Origin: Clostridium sp. BJN0013 | GTDB taxonomy: Bacteria > Bacillota > Clostridia > Clostridiales > Clostridiaceae | Direction of reading: 5' to 3' | Assembly (NCBI RefSeq): GCF_040939125.1 | Contig: NZ_CP162495.1 | Span: 3,348,001 to 3,412,000 of the forward strand | Length of the DNA: 64,000 bases | Shown here: positions 9,125 to 17,425 of the stretch, piece after piece | Layout: every line of letters begins with the position of its first letter | How positions within the stretch are numbered: the first letter of the stretch is position 1 | Notes under the pieces: model-generated | Seen by the model: the letters and a program-made list of their open reading frames with translations, nothing else | The model's database searches: none | Told to the model about the DNA's origin: nothing | Position numbers and translations under genes: made by a program

Positions 9125-9168
9125 AAAAAAGAATCTCCTTAAATCTATTAAATAGAGATTCTTTTTTA
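9125..9168 (+). terminator. Bidirectional terminator after the CHAP gene
   Basis: The stem AAAAAAGAATCTC / GAGATTCTTTTTT (13 bp) has a 17-base AT-rich loop. T-runs are present on both strands, so it can serve the CHAP gene and the convergent response regulator gene. Confidence 0.85.
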
Positions 9169-9176
9169 ATTCACTT

Positions 9177-10013
9177 TCAATTCCTAAGCATTTCTACTTT
9201 CATTTTAACAGTTAATTTATCTAGTAATTGTTGTTTGTCTTCACCATCTTCTGGAAATACTACAAAACTAAACTGAAGTACGTATTCACTATATCTTTTA
9301 TCCATTGCTTTTAATTTAGTATAAATCACTTTCATATTATTTATAATTGAAAGGACTTTTTCCTTATCACAATCAGGAAGTACTCCTACAAAAGTTGACA
9401 AGCCGTATTTTTCAAATAAATCTGGTACTTTAAAAATAACTTTTAGTCGATTATAAAGAAAATCTATTAAAATAAGATAACTATCTCTTACATCTATCTT
9501 TTCATCTAATTCCGTAAAATGTTCTTTTATTAAGCTTACCATAATAACTGAAAATTTTTTGTTCTCAGCTTTACATTTAACAATTTGTCTAACAATATAC
9601 TGTTGAAAGTTTAAATATATTATTTCCTCTGATTTATTTGAATTTTCATGACATACTACAAGCTTGGATATTCTATCAATTAACATTTTATTATTAAAAG
9701 GTTTTAATATATAATCTGAAGTACCTTCTTTTATACATTTTATAAAAGAACTTCTGTCATTTAATTTAGTAAGTACCATTATAGGTATATTTAAATTTCT
9801 ACCTCTTATTTTTCTAAGTATACTAAAACCATCTTCACTACTGAGTCCTACTTCCAATATTATTAAATTTAATTCTTTTTTATTATCATATAATTTATTA
9901 AAAAAATCAAAAGAAGTTCCTGAATCACATACTTCCATACCTATATTTTCTAAAATATCCTTTACCCTATACCTAACGTAAACCATATCATCCAACATTA
10001 TAATCTTATACAT
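9177..10013 (-). CDS. Response-regulator-like protein: receiver with Glu at the phosphosite plus degenerate GGDEF-like domain
   Basis: Residues 1-118 have a receiver fold: acidic pair D8-D9, the Thr of VLTKLN (T82) and the Lys of YILKPFN (K104). The position of the phospho-accepting Asp is Glu54 (LIILEVGLSSEDGF), so phosphorylation in the usual way is unlikely and the protein may be locked in an active-like state. The C-terminal half (about 150-275) follows the diguanylate cyclase pattern: helix, DLFEKYG, then VVFPEDGED near the end. However, the signature GGDEF is replaced by GLSTF (204-208), so it should not synthesise c-di-GMP. No partner kinase is nearby. The start is ATG 10013. The domain calls come from motif spacing only. 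Confidence 0.7.
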   Translation of the reverse strand: MYKIIMLDDMVYVRYRVKDILENIGMEVCDSGTSFDFFNKLYDNKKELNLIILEVGLSSEDGFSILRKIRGRNLNIPIMVLTKLNDRSSFIKCIKEGTSDYILKPFNNKMLIDRISKLVVCHENSNKSEEIIYLNFQQYIVRQIVKCKAENKKFSVIMVSLIKEHFTELDEKIDVRDSYLILIDFLYNRLKVIFKVPDLFEKYGLSTFVGVLPDCDKEKVLSIINNMKVIYTKLKAMDKRYSEYVLQFSFVVFPEDGEDKQQLLDKLTVKMKVEMLRN

Positions 10014-10118
10014 AATTTTTCATCCTATAATATTTAAATTTTTAAACTAATACCTATAATTTATTTTATTTATCGTTTAATATAAATATTACTTTATGAA
10101 ATTCTAGTCCTATATTAA

Positions 10119-10862
10119 TTAAATCATTCCCCCATCTACGGTTATTATCTGTCCTGTTATATACTGAGATGATTCTCCTGCTAAAAAACATACAATTTTT
10201 CCTATATCGTCACTTTTTCCAAACCTACCTATAGGTATTTCATCTATTAAACTTTTTCTTTCTTCTTCTCGAAGCCATGAATTCATCTCTGTATCGATAA
10301 CCCCTGGTGCCACAGCGTTTATTCTTATATTAGAAGGTCCCATTTCCTTGGCAATGGATTTTGTAAAAAGATTTACAGCCCCTTTAGATGCAGAATAAAT
10401 AGATTCACAAGATGCTCCTACTTTTCCCCACATGGAAGATATATTTATTATGGAACCTGATTTTTTTGAAATCATATGGTCTAATACACAATGGGTACAG
10501 TTAAGTACTCCTTTAAAGTTAACATTTATTATTTCCTCCCATTCATTTTCTTTCATATCCATAAAAAGGCCTACTTTGGATATGCCTGCATTATTTACTA
10601 ATATATCTATCTTGCCCATATTGCTTAGAATATTTCCCATTATTTTTTTAGCACTATTATATGAGGCCACATCTCCTTGTACTAACATTCCAGTAGAACC
10701 TGCCTGTTTTACCATATCTAAAGTTTTATAGGCTTCCTTTTCATTTTGAATATAATTTATTGCTACTAAAGCGCCACATTTAGCTAAATTTACTGCAATA
10801 CTTCTGCCTATGCCTCTGGATGCTCCAGTAACCACTGCTACCTTTCCAGATAAATTCTCCAT
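10119..10862 (-). CDS. SDR-family oxidoreductase, FabG-like
   Basis: This is a classical short-chain dehydrogenase/reductase of about 247 residues. TGASRGIGRS is the NADP-binding glycine motif near the N-terminus. NNAGIS follows, and the catalytic set is a serine in NISSMWGK and YSASKGA (Tyr and Lys). VAPGVIDTEM and ITVDGGMI close the domain. It resembles 3-oxoacyl-ACP reductase, but it stands alone, away from fatty acid genes, so the substrate is open. In-frame starts exist at GTG 10871 and ATG 10868. I chose ATG 10862 because GAGGGAG lies nine bases ahead. Confidence 0.85.
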   Translation of the reverse strand: MENLSGKVAVVTGASRGIGRSIAVNLAKCGALVAINYIQNEKEAYKTLDMVKQAGSTGMLVQGDVASYNSAKKIMGNILSNMGKIDILVNNAGISKVGLFMDMKENEWEEIINVNFKGVLNCTHCVLDHMISKKSGSIINISSMWGKVGASCESIYSASKGAVNLFTKSIAKEMGPSNIRINAVAPGVIDTEMNSWLREEERKSLIDEIPIGRFGKSDDIGKIVCFLAGESSQYITGQIITVDGGMI

Positions 10863-10990
10863 ATACATCACTCCCTCATATAATAAGTTTATAGTCAGTT
10901 TATCAACATCTAGTATACACCATAAATCTTAAGTAAATTTGCAATTTCTATAACTGTTAGTATGAAATTACTGCAAAGTTATTTGACATA

Positions 10991-11029
10991 AAAAAGGGGC
11001 TTACATAAACATTTCGTAAACCCCTTTTT
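10991..11029 (-). terminator. Terminator of the opuA operon
   Basis: A stem AAAAAGGGG..TTAC / GTAA..CCCCTTTTT with one mismatch lies 87 bases after the opuAC stop on the minus strand and ends in a run of T. It is nearly symmetric, but no plus-strand gene needs it. Confidence 0.75.
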
Positions 11030-11061
11030 AACCTACATCCGTATATTCAAGTGTTCAATCA

Positions 11062-11087
11062 AATGGTAGTGTTCGGATAAAATACAA
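11062..11087. repeat. 26-bp dispersed repeat, copy 1
   Basis: AATGGTAGTGTTCGGATAAA followed by ATACAA is repeated with a single T/C change at 47213-47238, 36 kb away. It lies in the short gap between the opuA terminator and the opuAC stop codon. It could be the relic end of an insertion sequence; no transposase remains here. Confidence 0.6.
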
Positions 11088-11115
11088 TTGAAAATAAGCC
11101 AAAATTTATATCTTT

Positions 11116-12015
11116 CTATTCACTTTTTGGCACCCAGCTATTAACCAATTCTTCATTATTTTTCATCCATTCTCTTGCAACATCTATAGGATCTTTACTA
11201 GCATTGTCTTTGATATCTCCCATTAAACTTCCTAGCTGCTGATCGTTCATTTTGAAGTTCTTTAGAAATTGTGCAACTTCTGGCATATCTTTTTCAAATC
11301 CAGTTCTGGTTATAGTATAAATATTTTCTGTTTCACCAAACACTCCTTTAGGATCATCAAGAAATTTAAGATCCCAAGTGGCAAATTTCCAGTGAGGCTT
11401 CCATCCTGTAACCACAATAGGTTCTTTTTTATCTTCTGCCTTCTTCAGCATAGCAGTCATGGTGGCTCCACTACCTTCAAGAAGTTCATAGTTTAAGTTA
11501 TATTCTTTTATGGCTTTATTAGTGGCTTTCATTATACCTGCACCTGCATCTATTCCCACTATTTTACCACCTAATTCGTCTTTAATGCCATTTAATTCTT
11601 CAATACTATTTATGTTCATATAGCTTGGAACAACCAATCCGATTTTTGCGTTCTCAAAATTAACACCTAGATTATCCAATTTTCCTTTATACTTGTCCAT
11701 ATAATCCTTGTGGGTAACCGGAAGCCATCCATCTAAAAATACATCCATGTCACCACTAGACAGAGAAGTAAATACCATTCCAACATCCCCTTGTTTCATG
11801 TCAACTTTATATCCCATTTTATCCTGTAATATGGCACTTACCAGATTTGTCATGGCAATTCCTTCCGCCCAGTTCACATATACTAATTTAACCGTTCTTT
11901 TTGATTCCTTATCATTGGCATCACCTGTAGTATTACCACAACCAGATAATGCACCTATAATTAATATAATTGAAAAAGCTGATACAACAAGTTTTTTTAA
12001 TTTTTTGTTCATCAT
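11116..12015 (-). CDS. opuAC: Glycine betaine/proline ABC transporter, substrate-binding lipoprotein
   Basis: This is a solute-binding lipoprotein of the ProX/OpuAC class, anchored outside the membrane, that delivers glycine betaine or related quaternary amines. The signal peptide ends in a lipobox, GALSGCGN, with the lipidated cysteine near residue 26. The mature domain has the family pattern: VNWAEGIAMTNLV, a DVFLDGWLPVTH segment, GIDAGAGIM and VVTGWKPHW, whose tryptophans contribute to the cation-pi box. At 299 residues it is complete. Two adjacent ATGs (12015, 12012) follow AGGGGG; either could be used. It is the third gene of the transcript opuAA-opuAB-opuAC. Confidence 0.92.
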   Translation of the reverse strand: MMNKKLKKLVVSAFSIILIIGALSGCGNTTGDANDKESKRTVKLVYVNWAEGIAMTNLVSAILQDKMGYKVDMKQGDVGMVFTSLSSGDMDVFLDGWLPVTHKDYMDKYKGKLDNLGVNFENAKIGLVVPSYMNINSIEELNGIKDELGGKIVGIDAGAGIMKATNKAIKEYNLNYELLEGSGATMTAMLKKAEDKKEPIVVTGWKPHWKFATWDLKFLDDPKGVFGETENIYTITRTGFEKDMPEVAQFLKNFKMNDQQLGSLMGDIKDNASKDPIDVAREWMKNNEELVNSWVPKSE

Positions 12016-12035
12016 TTATTATACCCCCTAAGAAT

Positions 12036-12860
12036 TTATTTCTTTTTATGGCCTAATGATTGAGTTATTCTATCTAATACCATTGCCAGAATTACAACAG
12101 CAATACCACTTTCAAAGCCACTGCCTATTTCCATCTGAGTTATACCATTATAAACTTCCCTTCCAAGTCCACCTGCCCCTATCATGGCTGAAATAACAAC
12201 CATTGAAAGAGAAAGCATTATTGTTTGATTTACTCCCGCCAATATTGTAGGTAACGCTATGGGAATTTGTACTTTATAAAGCATCTGACTCTTAGTGGAA
12301 CCAAAAGACCTAGCTGCTTCTATAACATCCTCAGGTACTTGTCTAATTCCTAAATTGGTAAGTCTTACTGCAGGCGGCATAGAAAATATTACAGTTGAAA
12401 TTGCTCCTGGCACTTTTCCCATTCCAAAGAATAAAACCGCCGGTATCAAATATACAAAAGCCGGCATTGTCTGCATGAAATCTAATATTGGTCGTATCAC
12501 TCTATTAAAACCTTCACTCCTTGATGCCAGTATTCCAAGAGGTATGCCAATTATTAGAGATATTAACGTTGAAACAATAACCAATGCAAGTGTTTCCATT
12601 GTCTGAGGCCATAATTCTATACAATCTATAAATAATAACCCAATGGCAGTAAATACAGCTACTTTTTTACCTGATAATTTTAAAGCCAATAAAGAAAACA
12701 CTATTATAACAATTATACTTGGAACAGATAAAAGTACAGTTTCCAATCCCTCTATAAGTGTACTGTTAATTAACTTTATTAAGTGAAAAAACGGTTCCAT
12801 ATTATCTGTTAGCCAATTAACGATAAATTCAAAAAATGGTCCTACGTGAAATGTAAACAA
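12036..12860 (-). CDS. opuAB: Glycine betaine/proline ABC transporter, permease
   Basis: This is the inner-membrane channel subunit of an osmoprotectant importer. There are several hydrophobic segments, and the binding-protein-dependent transport signature EAARSFGSTKSQMLYKVQIP (EAA loop) contacts the ATPase. At 274 residues it matches ProW/OpuAB. The start appears to be TTG 12860, five bases after GGAGGACTGAT, a ribosome site that overlaps the opuAA stop. This indicates tight translational coupling. It lies 20 nt upstream of opuAC. Confidence 0.93.
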   Translation of the reverse strand: MFTFHVGPFFEFIVNWLTDNMEPFFHLIKLINSTLIEGLETVLLSVPSIIVIIVFSLLALKLSGKKVAVFTAIGLLFIDCIELWPQTMETLALVIVSTLISLIIGIPLGILASRSEGFNRVIRPILDFMQTMPAFVYLIPAVLFFGMGKVPGAISTVIFSMPPAVRLTNLGIRQVPEDVIEAARSFGSTKSQMLYKVQIPIALPTILAGVNQTIMLSLSMVVISAMIGAGGLGREVYNGITQMEIGSGFESGIAVVILAMVLDRITQSLGHKKK

Positions 12861-12861
12861 A

Positions 12862-14046
12862 TCAGTCCTCCTCTCTTGCTATTCCCGCTATAATAGTAGA
12901 CCTTTTTATAATTCCCAACATGATGTGGTCTTCGTCTACCACTGCTATTGGATATATTGCATCTTTTGCAACAGACAATAGATCCGATATGGACGTATCT
13001 GGTAATGTTGTGGGAACTTCAGTTATAAGTATACTTTCTATATTAGAAACTCCCTGCTCTACCAGTTCTATGGTATCGTCTATTCGTACTATTCCTTTTA
13101 ATTTTCTATACTTATCTGTTACATAAATACTGGATATGCCTTCATCTTTCATAAGTCTTGCTGCTGATTTAGGGCCATCCTTAGAAAGAATAATTGCCTT
13201 GGATTTTTCCATTATAGCCGACGCAGTGATTATTTTGGTCCTATCCACATCCTGTACAAACCTCTTTACATACTTGTTAGCAGGATGGGTCAATATATTT
13301 TCTGATGTACCAATTTGCTCTATACTTCCGTCTTTCATTATAGCAATTCTATCACCTAATCTTAGTGCCTCATCCAAATCATGAGTTATAAATATCACAG
13401 TTTTATGCATTCTTGATTGCAACTGCAGCATCTCTTCTTGCATCTCTTTGCGTATCAACGGATCTAATGCACTAAATGCTTCATCCATTAACAGTATACC
13501 TGCATCTGTTGCTAAAGCTCTAGCAAGTCCAACTCTCTGTTTCATACCTCCACTCAATTCATCAGGCATATTTTCCTCATATCCTTTTAGCCCCACCAAT
13601 TCTAAAGCCTTATATGCCTTCTCTTTTCTTACTTTTAAGTCAATTCCCTGTATTTCTAATCCATATTCTACATTACTGCATATGGTTCTGTGGGGAAAAA
13701 GAGCAAAATTTTGAAATACCATGGCTATTTTTTTTCGCCTGATTTCACGAAGTTCATCTTCACTGCACTTTAATATATCTTCTCCATCAATTAATATCAT
13801 GCCACTTGTCGCATCTATTAATCTATTCAGGCATCTTATTAAAGTAGACTTACCACTTCCTGATAGACCCATAATTACAAAAAATTCACCTTTGTTTACT
13901 TGAAAACTAACATTGTTTACTCCTACAGCATTTCCTGTCCTATTATGTATTTCATTTTTTGTCATTCCTTTTTCTAAAAGTGGAATTACCCTCTTAGGAT
14001 TTTTTCCGAAAATCTTATATACATTTTTTACTTCTATTTGCGACAT
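12862..14046 (-). CDS. opuAA: Glycine betaine/proline ABC transporter, ATP-binding subunit with CBS pair
   Basis: This is the ATPase of the importer. Motifs are Walker A GLSGSGKST, Q-loop FQNFALFPHRT, signature LSGGMKQRVGLARAL, Walker B ILLMDEAFSALDP and H-loop FITHDLDEA. The C-terminus holds two CBS motifs (about 275-390), which in OpuA sense ionic strength and gate transport. The frame extends to 14115. ATG 14046 (394 residues, MSQIEVKNVYKIFG) is preferred, because GGGAGA sits just ahead and the protein then begins as OpuAA proteins do. It is transcribed from the promoter at 14139-14168. Confidence 0.92.
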   Translation of the reverse strand: MSQIEVKNVYKIFGKNPKRVIPLLEKGMTKNEIHNRTGNAVGVNNVSFQVNKGEFFVIMGLSGSGKSTLIRCLNRLIDATSGMILIDGEDILKCSEDELREIRRKKIAMVFQNFALFPHRTICSNVEYGLEIQGIDLKVRKEKAYKALELVGLKGYEENMPDELSGGMKQRVGLARALATDAGILLMDEAFSALDPLIRKEMQEEMLQLQSRMHKTVIFITHDLDEALRLGDRIAIMKDGSIEQIGTSENILTHPANKYVKRFVQDVDRTKIITASAIMEKSKAIILSKDGPKSAARLMKDEGISSIYVTDKYRKLKGIVRIDDTIELVEQGVSNIESILITEVPTTLPDTSISDLLSVAKDAIYPIAVVDEDHIMLGIIKRSTIIAGIAREED

Positions 14047-14138
14047 AATATTCTCCCTATCAAATTTAGAATGATAACTAAAACCTTCTAAACTAACAAC
14101 TTTGAATATATTCAAAAGTTGTAACTAAAGATCGCTTC

Positions 14139-14168
14139 ATTCTAACATATAACTTGTCTTTTTGTCAA
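14139..14168 (-). promoter_or_regulatory. Promoter of the opuA operon
   Basis: On the minus strand TTGACA (14168-14163) is followed after 18 bp by TAGAAT (14144-14139). It is divergent from the riboswitch promoter, with the two -35 regions only about 25 bp apart, so they may influence each other. Confidence 0.75.
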
Positions 14169-14191
14169 CATTCTGCCAATTTACAATTGAT

Positions 14192-14220
14192 TTGAATTGA
14201 CTGTTTAAACGTGTTATAAT
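14192..14220 (+). promoter_or_regulatory. Promoter of the glycine riboswitch transcript
   Basis: TTGAAT, a 17-bp spacer and TATAAT with an extended TGt. The start of transcription should be near 14227, just before the leader structure. Confidence 0.8.
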
Positions 14221-14241
14221 TATTTTATCAATTTAATAAGA

Positions 14242-14465
14242 ATGGATGAAGATAATGGGAGTAACTTTGTAAACCGTTATTGGACGAACCTCTGGAGAGA
14301 CTCTTTAAGAGCACCGAAGGGGAAAGCCAAAATTTTGGTGAAACTCTCAGGTAAAAAGGACAGGGGATTTCATGTTTTAAGTTTCTATCTATTTTTTATG
14401 GATGCATACTTAAAATCTGTTTTCCAGAGACTAATTTTATTTTTAGTCTCATTTTATTTTTTCTG
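14242..14465 (+). ncRNA. Glycine riboswitch (gcvT-type), single full aptamer, with terminator-like expression platform
   Basis: The aptamer spans about 14289-14366. P1 is CCTCTG with CAGGGG. GGAGAG follows, then a P2 hairpin (CTCTT/AAGAG), the conserved ACCGAAGGGG, and then GAAACTCTCAGG and AAAAAGGACAG. These are the consensus blocks of the glycine riboswitch. The 5' stretch 14242-14288 may be a degenerate partner (ghost) aptamer. Downstream, GAGACTAA / TTAGTCTC (14427-14450) followed by ATTTTATTTTTTC forms a terminator. Whether glycine turns it on or off cannot be read by eye. It controls the ACT and DUF711 genes. Confidence 0.85.
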
Positions 14466-14509
14466 GGTAAATTATTAATACTATAATAACTATTAAGGAG
14501 ATGTGGATA

Positions 14510-14779
14510 ATGAAAGCATTCATAACTGTAATTGGCAAGGATAAAACAGGTATTATTTATAATGTAACCTCTGTTTTATATGAAAATAATATAAATATTT
14601 TAGACATAAACCAAACTCTCATAAAAGATTACTTCACTATGGTAATGTTTGTAGATCTATCACAAATGAAGATAACTTTTAGTAATTTAAAAACTGCCCT
14701 TGAAGATAAGGCAGAAAAAATTGATGTGGTTATCAAAATTCAACGAGAAGATATATTTACTTCCATGCATGAAATTTAA
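14510..14779 (+). CDS. ACT-domain protein (UPF0237 family)
   Basis: A stand-alone ACT domain of 89 residues. It begins MKAFITVIGKDKTGIIYNV, with the DKTGI ligand-binding loop, then the INILDINQ strand and FTMVMFVDLS. ACT domains bind amino acids and usually regulate enzymes or transcription; this small family resembles the GcvR type. An earlier in-frame ATG (14501) abuts the AAGGAG ribosome site, so ATG 14510, nine bases downstream, is the start. It lies 18 nt before the DUF711 gene and behind a glycine riboswitch. A role as a glycine or other amino-acid sensor for its partner is inferred. Confidence 0.9.
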   Translation: MKAFITVIGKDKTGIIYNVTSVLYENNINILDINQTLIKDYFTMVMFVDLSQMKITFSNLKTALEDKAEKIDVVIKIQREDIFTSMHEI

Positions 14780-14797
14780 ACTGAGGAGTTGAATAAA

Positions 14798-16156
14798 ATG
14801 ATCAATACTAAGAATATATTGGAAACAATTAATATGATTCATAGAGAAAATTTAGATATAAGAACTATAACCATGGGAATATCCCTTTTAGATTGCATAG
14901 ATAGTGACGGTAAAAAAGCTCGTACAAAAATATATGATAAAATAACCACCTGCGCTGAAAATTTAGTTAAAACTGCCCAAGAAATCGAAGTAGAATATGG
15001 TATTCCTATAATAAATAAAAGAATATCTGTAACTCCTATTTCCCTCATTGCTCAGGCAAGTTCCGATAGAGATTATGTAGAATATGCAAAAATTTTAGAT
15101 AAGGTAACTCAAACACTGGGTATTGATTTTATTGGAGGTTTCTCATGTCTTGTACATAAAGGCTATTCTAAAGGTGATAGGATATTAATTGAATCCCTGC
15201 CAGAGGCACTATCTGTTACTGAAAAAGTATGTTCTTCTGTAAATGTAGCTACTACAAAAGCAGGAATAAACATGGACGCTGTAAAAGATATGGGACGTAT
15301 AATAAAACAAACTGCCTATCTTACAAGAAAAAAGGAAAGTATAGGCTGTGCTAAACTTGTAGTATTTTCAAATGCCATTGAAGATAACCCCTTCATGGCA
15401 GGGGCATTTCATGGAATAGGAGAAGCTGACTGCATAATAAATGTGGGAGTAAGCGGTCCCGGTGTTGTAAAATGTGCACTGGAAGAAATAAAAGGAGAAA
15501 ATTTTAATGTAGTAGCAGAGACAATAAAGAAGACTGCTTTTAAAATAACAAGGATGGGTCAATTAGTTGCCGCAGAGGCTTCAAGAAGATTAAAAGTTCC
15601 CTTTGGTATAGTAGATTTATCCCTAGCACCTACTCCTGCGGTAGGAGACAGTGTGGCTAGAGTTTTAGAAGAAATGGGACTTGAAGGCTGTGGTTGTCCT
15701 GGAACTACTGCAGCTCTGGCACTTTTAAATGATGCAGTAAAAAAAGGTGGCATAATGGCTGCTTCTCAAGTGGGGGGATTAAGTGGTGCATTTATACCTG
15801 TAAGTGAAGATGAGGGAATGATAAATGCGGTAAATGCAGGTTCTTTAAACCTTGAAAAACTGGAAGCCATGACCTGCGTATGTTCCGTGGGACTGGATAT
15901 GATAGGAATACCGGGTGATACTCCTGAATCCACCCTATCTGCCATAATTGCAGATGAAGCTGCCATTGGAATGATAAACAATAAAACTACTGCCATAAGG
16001 ATAATTCCGGTATATGGTAAAAAAGTCGGAGAGGAAGCTAATTTTGGTGGACTTCTGGGTAAGGCTCCTATAATGTCTGTAAGTAAGTTTTCCAGTGAAG
16101 CTTTTGTAGCAAGGGGGGGAAGAATTCCTGCTCCTGTTCACAGCTTTAAAAACTAG
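14798..16156 (+). CDS. PFL-family protein DUF711 (UPF0210)
   Basis: A conserved cytoplasmic protein of about 452 residues with the fold of the UPF0210 family, remotely related to glycyl radical enzyme barrels. I see no glycyl radical motif and no signal peptide. Recognisable parts are [12 protein letters not shown] near the start, a [16 protein letters not shown] segment, [31 protein letters not shown], and a conserved [20 protein letters not shown]. The catalytic role is unknown. TTG 14789 is in frame, but ATG 14798 sits nine bases after GAGGAG and is preferred. It is always worth reading with the ACT gene 18 nt upstream. The riboswitch ties the pair to glycine. Confidence 0.88.
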   Translation: MINTKNILETINMIHRENLDIRTITMGISLLDCIDSDGKKARTKIYDKITTCAENLVKTAQEIEVEYGIPIINKRISVTPISLIAQASSDRDYVEYAKILDKVTQTLGIDFIGGFSCLVHKGYSKGDRILIESLPEALSVTEKVCSSVNVATTKAGINMDAVKDMGRIIKQTAYLTRKKESIGCAKLVVFSNAIEDNPFMAGAFHGIGEADCIINVGVSGPGVVKCALEEIKGENFNVVAETIKKTAFKITRMGQLVAAEASRRLKVPFGIVDLSLAPTPAVGDSVARVLEEMGLEGCGCPGTTAALALLNDAVKKGGIMAASQVGGLSGAFIPVSEDEGMINAVNAGSLNLEKLEAMTCVCSVGLDMIGIPGDTPESTLSAIIADEAAIGMINNKTTAIRIIPVYGKKVGEEANFGGLLGKAPIMSVSKFSSEAFVARGGRIPAPVHSFKN

Positions 16157-16186
16157 TTTATACTATTATATTTAACTAAACAATGG

Positions 16187-16277
16187 GTCAGATATGCCGG
16201 TTATACTTTCACAAATACATTATTTCAATGAATTACTATTTAGAAAGTATTATGTAAAATCAGCTGGCATACTGACT
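16187..16277. repeat. Long imperfect inverted repeat between convergent genes
   Basis: GTCAGATATGCCGG and TTATACTTTC on the left match GAAAGTATTAT and GCTGGCATACTGAC on the right, with a central AT-rich loop of about 32 nt. Both flanking genes end here, so it may act as a bidirectional terminator, although there is no T-run. A small miniature-element relic is the alternative. Confidence 0.5.
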
Positions 16278-16282
16278 GGTTA

Positions 16283-17134
16283 TTACACTCTATGAAGTGG
16301 AAATGTCATACAGTGCGGCCCCCCTCCACTTTTAAGTATTTCACTTATATCCAGATCTATTACATTAATTCCATAAGATTTTAATTGTTCATTCACTTCT
16401 TTATTTGATTTAAGTGATATTACTCTCCCATTACCTAAAGATTGAAGATTTCCATAATGTTTAAAAACATCCCTCTGTGAAATATCAATTAAAGAAAATC
16501 CTTTTTGTTCCAACATTTTAATGAAGCTGTCAGGTAGAGCTTCCCTACACACTACTGCTAGCTTTTCTTCTACAATATTAAAACACATGTCTAAATGTAA
16601 ATTATCCTCTTCACACTTTACGGGAATTATATTATATTCAAATTTATTAAGCTGCTGTTTAATCTCTCTTATGGCAGTTTCATTAGTTCTGTCAATAACT
16701 CCTATAGCTAATGTACTGTGATCCAAAAACCAAAAATCTCCGCCTTCAAAAAAACCTTCGGAAACTTTGGCAACACATGGAATGCCCAGCTCTTTCATCT
16801 TATTGCTATAAGCTTCTGTTTCTCCCTTTCTAATTACTTCCTTAAAATTTCCTAAAATATATCCTTCCCTTATACATGCGCCAAAATCTCTTGCAAACAC
16901 TTCATTGGTGAGTTTTACATCCGGTTCCATTAAAACTACTTCTATACCATTTTCCTTATATGCCTGTATTAATTCTTCATGTTCCTTAATACAACGCTCT
17001 ATATTTAGTTTAATACCTTTTCTAATCCACTCTTCAGATATAACATTAATAGAGTAAAGCTTTATATAATCAGCTGGGCAAAGTAATACTTTCTTTAAAA
17101 CACCCGTTGAATTTTTTACAAAACAATTACCCAT
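16283..17134 (-). CDS. Amidinotransferase/DDAH-fold guanidine hydrolase
   Basis: This is a 283-residue member of the amidinotransferase-like superfamily, whose members cleave or transfer guanidino groups (arginine deiminase, dimethylarginine hydrolase, agmatine deiminase relatives). FARDFG, EGGDFWFLD, LHLDMCFN (catalytic His) and the terminal GGGPHCMT with nucleophile C275 are all present, so it should be active. It is the right size for DDAH or a citrulline-forming hydrolase. The substrate cannot be assigned: no arc genes accompany it. The start is ATG 17134 with AAAGGAG upstream. It is monocistronic. Confidence 0.85.
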   Translation of the reverse strand: MGNCFVKNSTGVLKKVLLCPADYIKLYSINVISEEWIRKGIKLNIERCIKEHEELIQAYKENGIEVVLMEPDVKLTNEVFARDFGACIREGYILGNFKEVIRKGETEAYSNKMKELGIPCVAKVSEGFFEGGDFWFLDHSTLAIGVIDRTNETAIREIKQQLNKFEYNIIPVKCEEDNLHLDMCFNIVEEKLAVVCREALPDSFIKMLEQKGFSLIDISQRDVFKHYGNLQSLGNGRVISLKSNKEVNEQLKSYGINVIDLDISEILKSGGGPHCMTFPLHRV

Positions 17135-17425
17135 AAATATACTCCTTTCAACATAATAATATCCATTTTATTAATATGTACCTTTAATCTGTTTTTTATC
17201 CTACAGCTACCATTTTTAATGCTCTCTACTTTTATAAATAATGAAACAAAACACTAAAGATTGAATCTTAAACAACTAGAAAAAGCTCATTAAATTTTCA
17301 TTCCTTAACAATTATAGATAAAAGATATATACTTAAATGTATGGAATATTGTCATTATTACTATATACATATTATATGAAATGATTAAAAGGACAGTTTT
17401 AACAAAGAAGGTAGGAGACATTTTC
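17135..17425. other. Intergenic region between divergent genes, no distinct feature
   Basis: These 291 AT-rich bases presumably hold both divergent promoters. GAAGGTAGGAG just before 17426 is the ribosome site of the transporter gene. I find no clear consensus promoter, small ORF or structured RNA. Confidence 0.5.
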
